5,638 bases of DNA from Alphaproteobacteria bacterium (lineage in GTDB: Bacteria > Pseudomonadota > Alphaproteobacteria > Sphingomonadales > Rhodothalassiaceae): NCBI GenBank assembly GCA_003695555.1, contig RFIU01000085.1, positions 1 to 5,638 on the forward strand, given 5' to 3'. The stretch's first letter is position 1; the number at the start of each line of letters is the position of its first letter. Of this stretch, positions 4,601 to 5,638 are shown piece after piece. The position numbers and the translations under genes were made by a program. A model generated the notes under the pieces. The model made no database searches. It had not been told where the DNA came from and saw nothing but the letters and a program-made list of their open reading frames with translations.

Positions 4601-5638
4601 ATGAAATTCTCGACCGCTTTCGCACGGGCGCTGCTGGCGCCGGTGCTGCTGGTGCTGGTGACGGTCCTGCCGGCGCTGGCCGCCGATCTACCCGATCTTG
4701 AGATTCCATACGAGAAGTTCCGGCTGAAGAACGGCCTGACGGTAATCGTTCACGAGGACCACAAGGCGCCGATCGTCGCGGTCAGCGTCTGGTATCACGT
4801 CGGCTCGAAGAACGAACCGGCCGGCAAGTCGGGTTTCGCGCATCTCTTCGAGCATCTGATGTTCAACGGCTCCGAGCATCACGATGACGAGTATTTCAAG
4901 CCACTCGAGAAGGTCGGGGTCACCGACATCAACGGCACCACCTGGCTCGATCGCACCAATTACTTCGAGACGGTGCCGAAGCCGGCGCTGGAAATGGCGC
5001 TGTTCCTGGAATCCGATCGCATGGGCCATCTGCTCGGCGCGATCGACCAGAAGAAGCTCGACAACCAGCGCGGTGTCGTCCAGAACGAAAAGCGTCAGGG
5101 CGAAAACCGCCCCTACGGCAAGGTCTTCGATGAGATTCAATCAGCGCTCTATCCCGAAGGCCACCCCTATCATCACACCACCATCGGTTCGATGGAGGAC
5201 CTGAATGCTGCCAGCCTCGAGGACGTGAAGAGCTGGTTCCAGCAGTACTACGGCCCGAACAACGCCGTCCTGGTGCTGGCCGGTGACATCAGTGTGAAGG
5301 AGGGAAGGGCGCTGGCCGAGAAGTACTTCGGCGACATCCCGCCGGGTCCGCCGCTCGTCCATCCGAAGGCCGAGATACCGCAGCATGCGAGCGACACACG
5401 CATCATCATGCAGGACCGTGTCCCGCAGGCCCGCATCTATCGCGCCTGGGCGGTGCCCGGAAGAACCGAGCGTGCCACCGATCTGCTTGATGTTGCGGGC
5501 GTCGTGCTCGGCAGCGGCAAGACTTCGCGGCTCTATCGCGATCTCGTCCATGACAGGCAGCTCGCGACCGGGGTCAGTGCCGGCGTTCAACCGTTCGAGC
5601 TGTCGAGCATGTTCATGATCCGCGTCGATGTGCGACCC
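4601..5638 (+). CDS. Secreted M16 family zinc metallopeptidase, N-terminal part (partial)
   Basis: The frame is open from ATG 4601 to the window end (346 codons, no stop). Residues 1-27 form a Sec signal peptide: a short basic start, a Leu/Val-rich core and an A-L-A cleavage site before ADLP. No lipobox Cys is seen, so a periplasmic location is inferred. The M16 catalytic domain follows, with the inverted zinc motif HLFEH (His81, Glu84, His85) and the distal ligand Glu163 in VVQNEKRQ, at pitrilysin-like spacing. The family motif NGTTWLDRTNYFETVP lies at 111-126. The inactive M16 C-terminal-like domain starts near residue 205 and is cut by the edge. Members of this type degrade peptides or small proteins in the cell envelope, and a second M16 protein often follows in bacteria. 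The 388-bp gap to maiA suggests independent transcription. The substrate is unknown. Confidence 0.9.
   Translation, partial: MKFSTAFARALLAPVLLVLVTVLPALAADLPDLEIPYEKFRLKNGLTVIVHEDHKAPIVAVSVWYHVGSKNEPAGKSGFAHLFEHLMFNGSEHHDDEYFKPLEKVGVTDINGTTWLDRTNYFETVPKPALEMALFLESDRMGHLLGAIDQKKLDNQRGVVQNEKRQGENRPYGKVFDEIQSALYPEGHPYHHTTIGSMEDLNAASLEDVKSWFQQYYGPNNAVLVLAGDISVKEGRALAEKYFGDIPPGPPLVHPKAEIPQHASDTRIIMQDRVPQARIYRAWAVPGRTERATDLLDVAGVVLGSGKTSRLYRDLVHDRQLATGVSAGVQPFELSSMFMIRVDVRP

Noticed and set aside
4209..4604. 131-codon frame overlapping the maiA stop by GTGA, possibly a translationally coupled gene
   Set aside because: It has no Shine-Dalgarno sequence, an Arg-rich composition shared by all frames of this low-complexity stretch and no recognisable family, and it runs through the M16 ribosome site to end just after ATG 4601.

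Overview
The window is GC-rich and all genes lie on the + strand. It comes from a glutathione-using Gram-negative bacterium, most plausibly an alphaproteobacterium. The grounds are GC-ending codon use, a zeta-class glutathione transferase and a Sec-exported M16 zinc protease. The genus cannot be fixed from the sequence alone.

Layout. Bases 1-122 are the last codons of 4-hydroxyphenylpyruvate dioxygenase (hpd). Then come homogentisate 1,2-dioxygenase of the compact bacterial type (hmgA, 212-1363) and two tandem paralogues of the fumarylacetoacetate hydrolase family (1403-2413 and 2488-3516). Maleylacetoacetate isomerase (maiA, 3568-4212) follows. The gaps between these five genes are only 39-89 bp, and every complete one has its own Shine-Dalgarno sequence, so they read as one operon. 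A 388-bp stretch without a convincing gene (4213-4600) separates it from the start of a secreted M16 metallopeptidase (4601 to the window end), which is probably a separate transcription unit.

How the genes work together. Together they encode the homogentisate route of tyrosine/phenylalanine breakdown: 4-hydroxyphenylpyruvate -> homogentisate (Hpd) -> maleylacetoacetate (HmgA) -> fumarylacetoacetate (MaiA, glutathione-dependent) -> fumarate + acetoacetate (FAH). Only the aminotransferase step is not seen. The M16 protease has no evident link to this pathway.

The most notable feature is the duplicated hydrolase. Both copies keep the family's catalytic and metal-binding residues. By hand alignment, a central 366-bp block is about 92% identical in DNA, against about 73-74% on either side, and the difference holds at synonymous positions. 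This looks like gene conversion between functional paralogues. Weaker observations are a hairpin enclosing a perfect 9-bp tandem repeat between hpd and hmgA, and mutually exclusive hairpins just upstream of the M16 gene. I see no defence system, mobile element, CRISPR array or RNA gene; apart from the duplication this is a recognisable catabolic operon.
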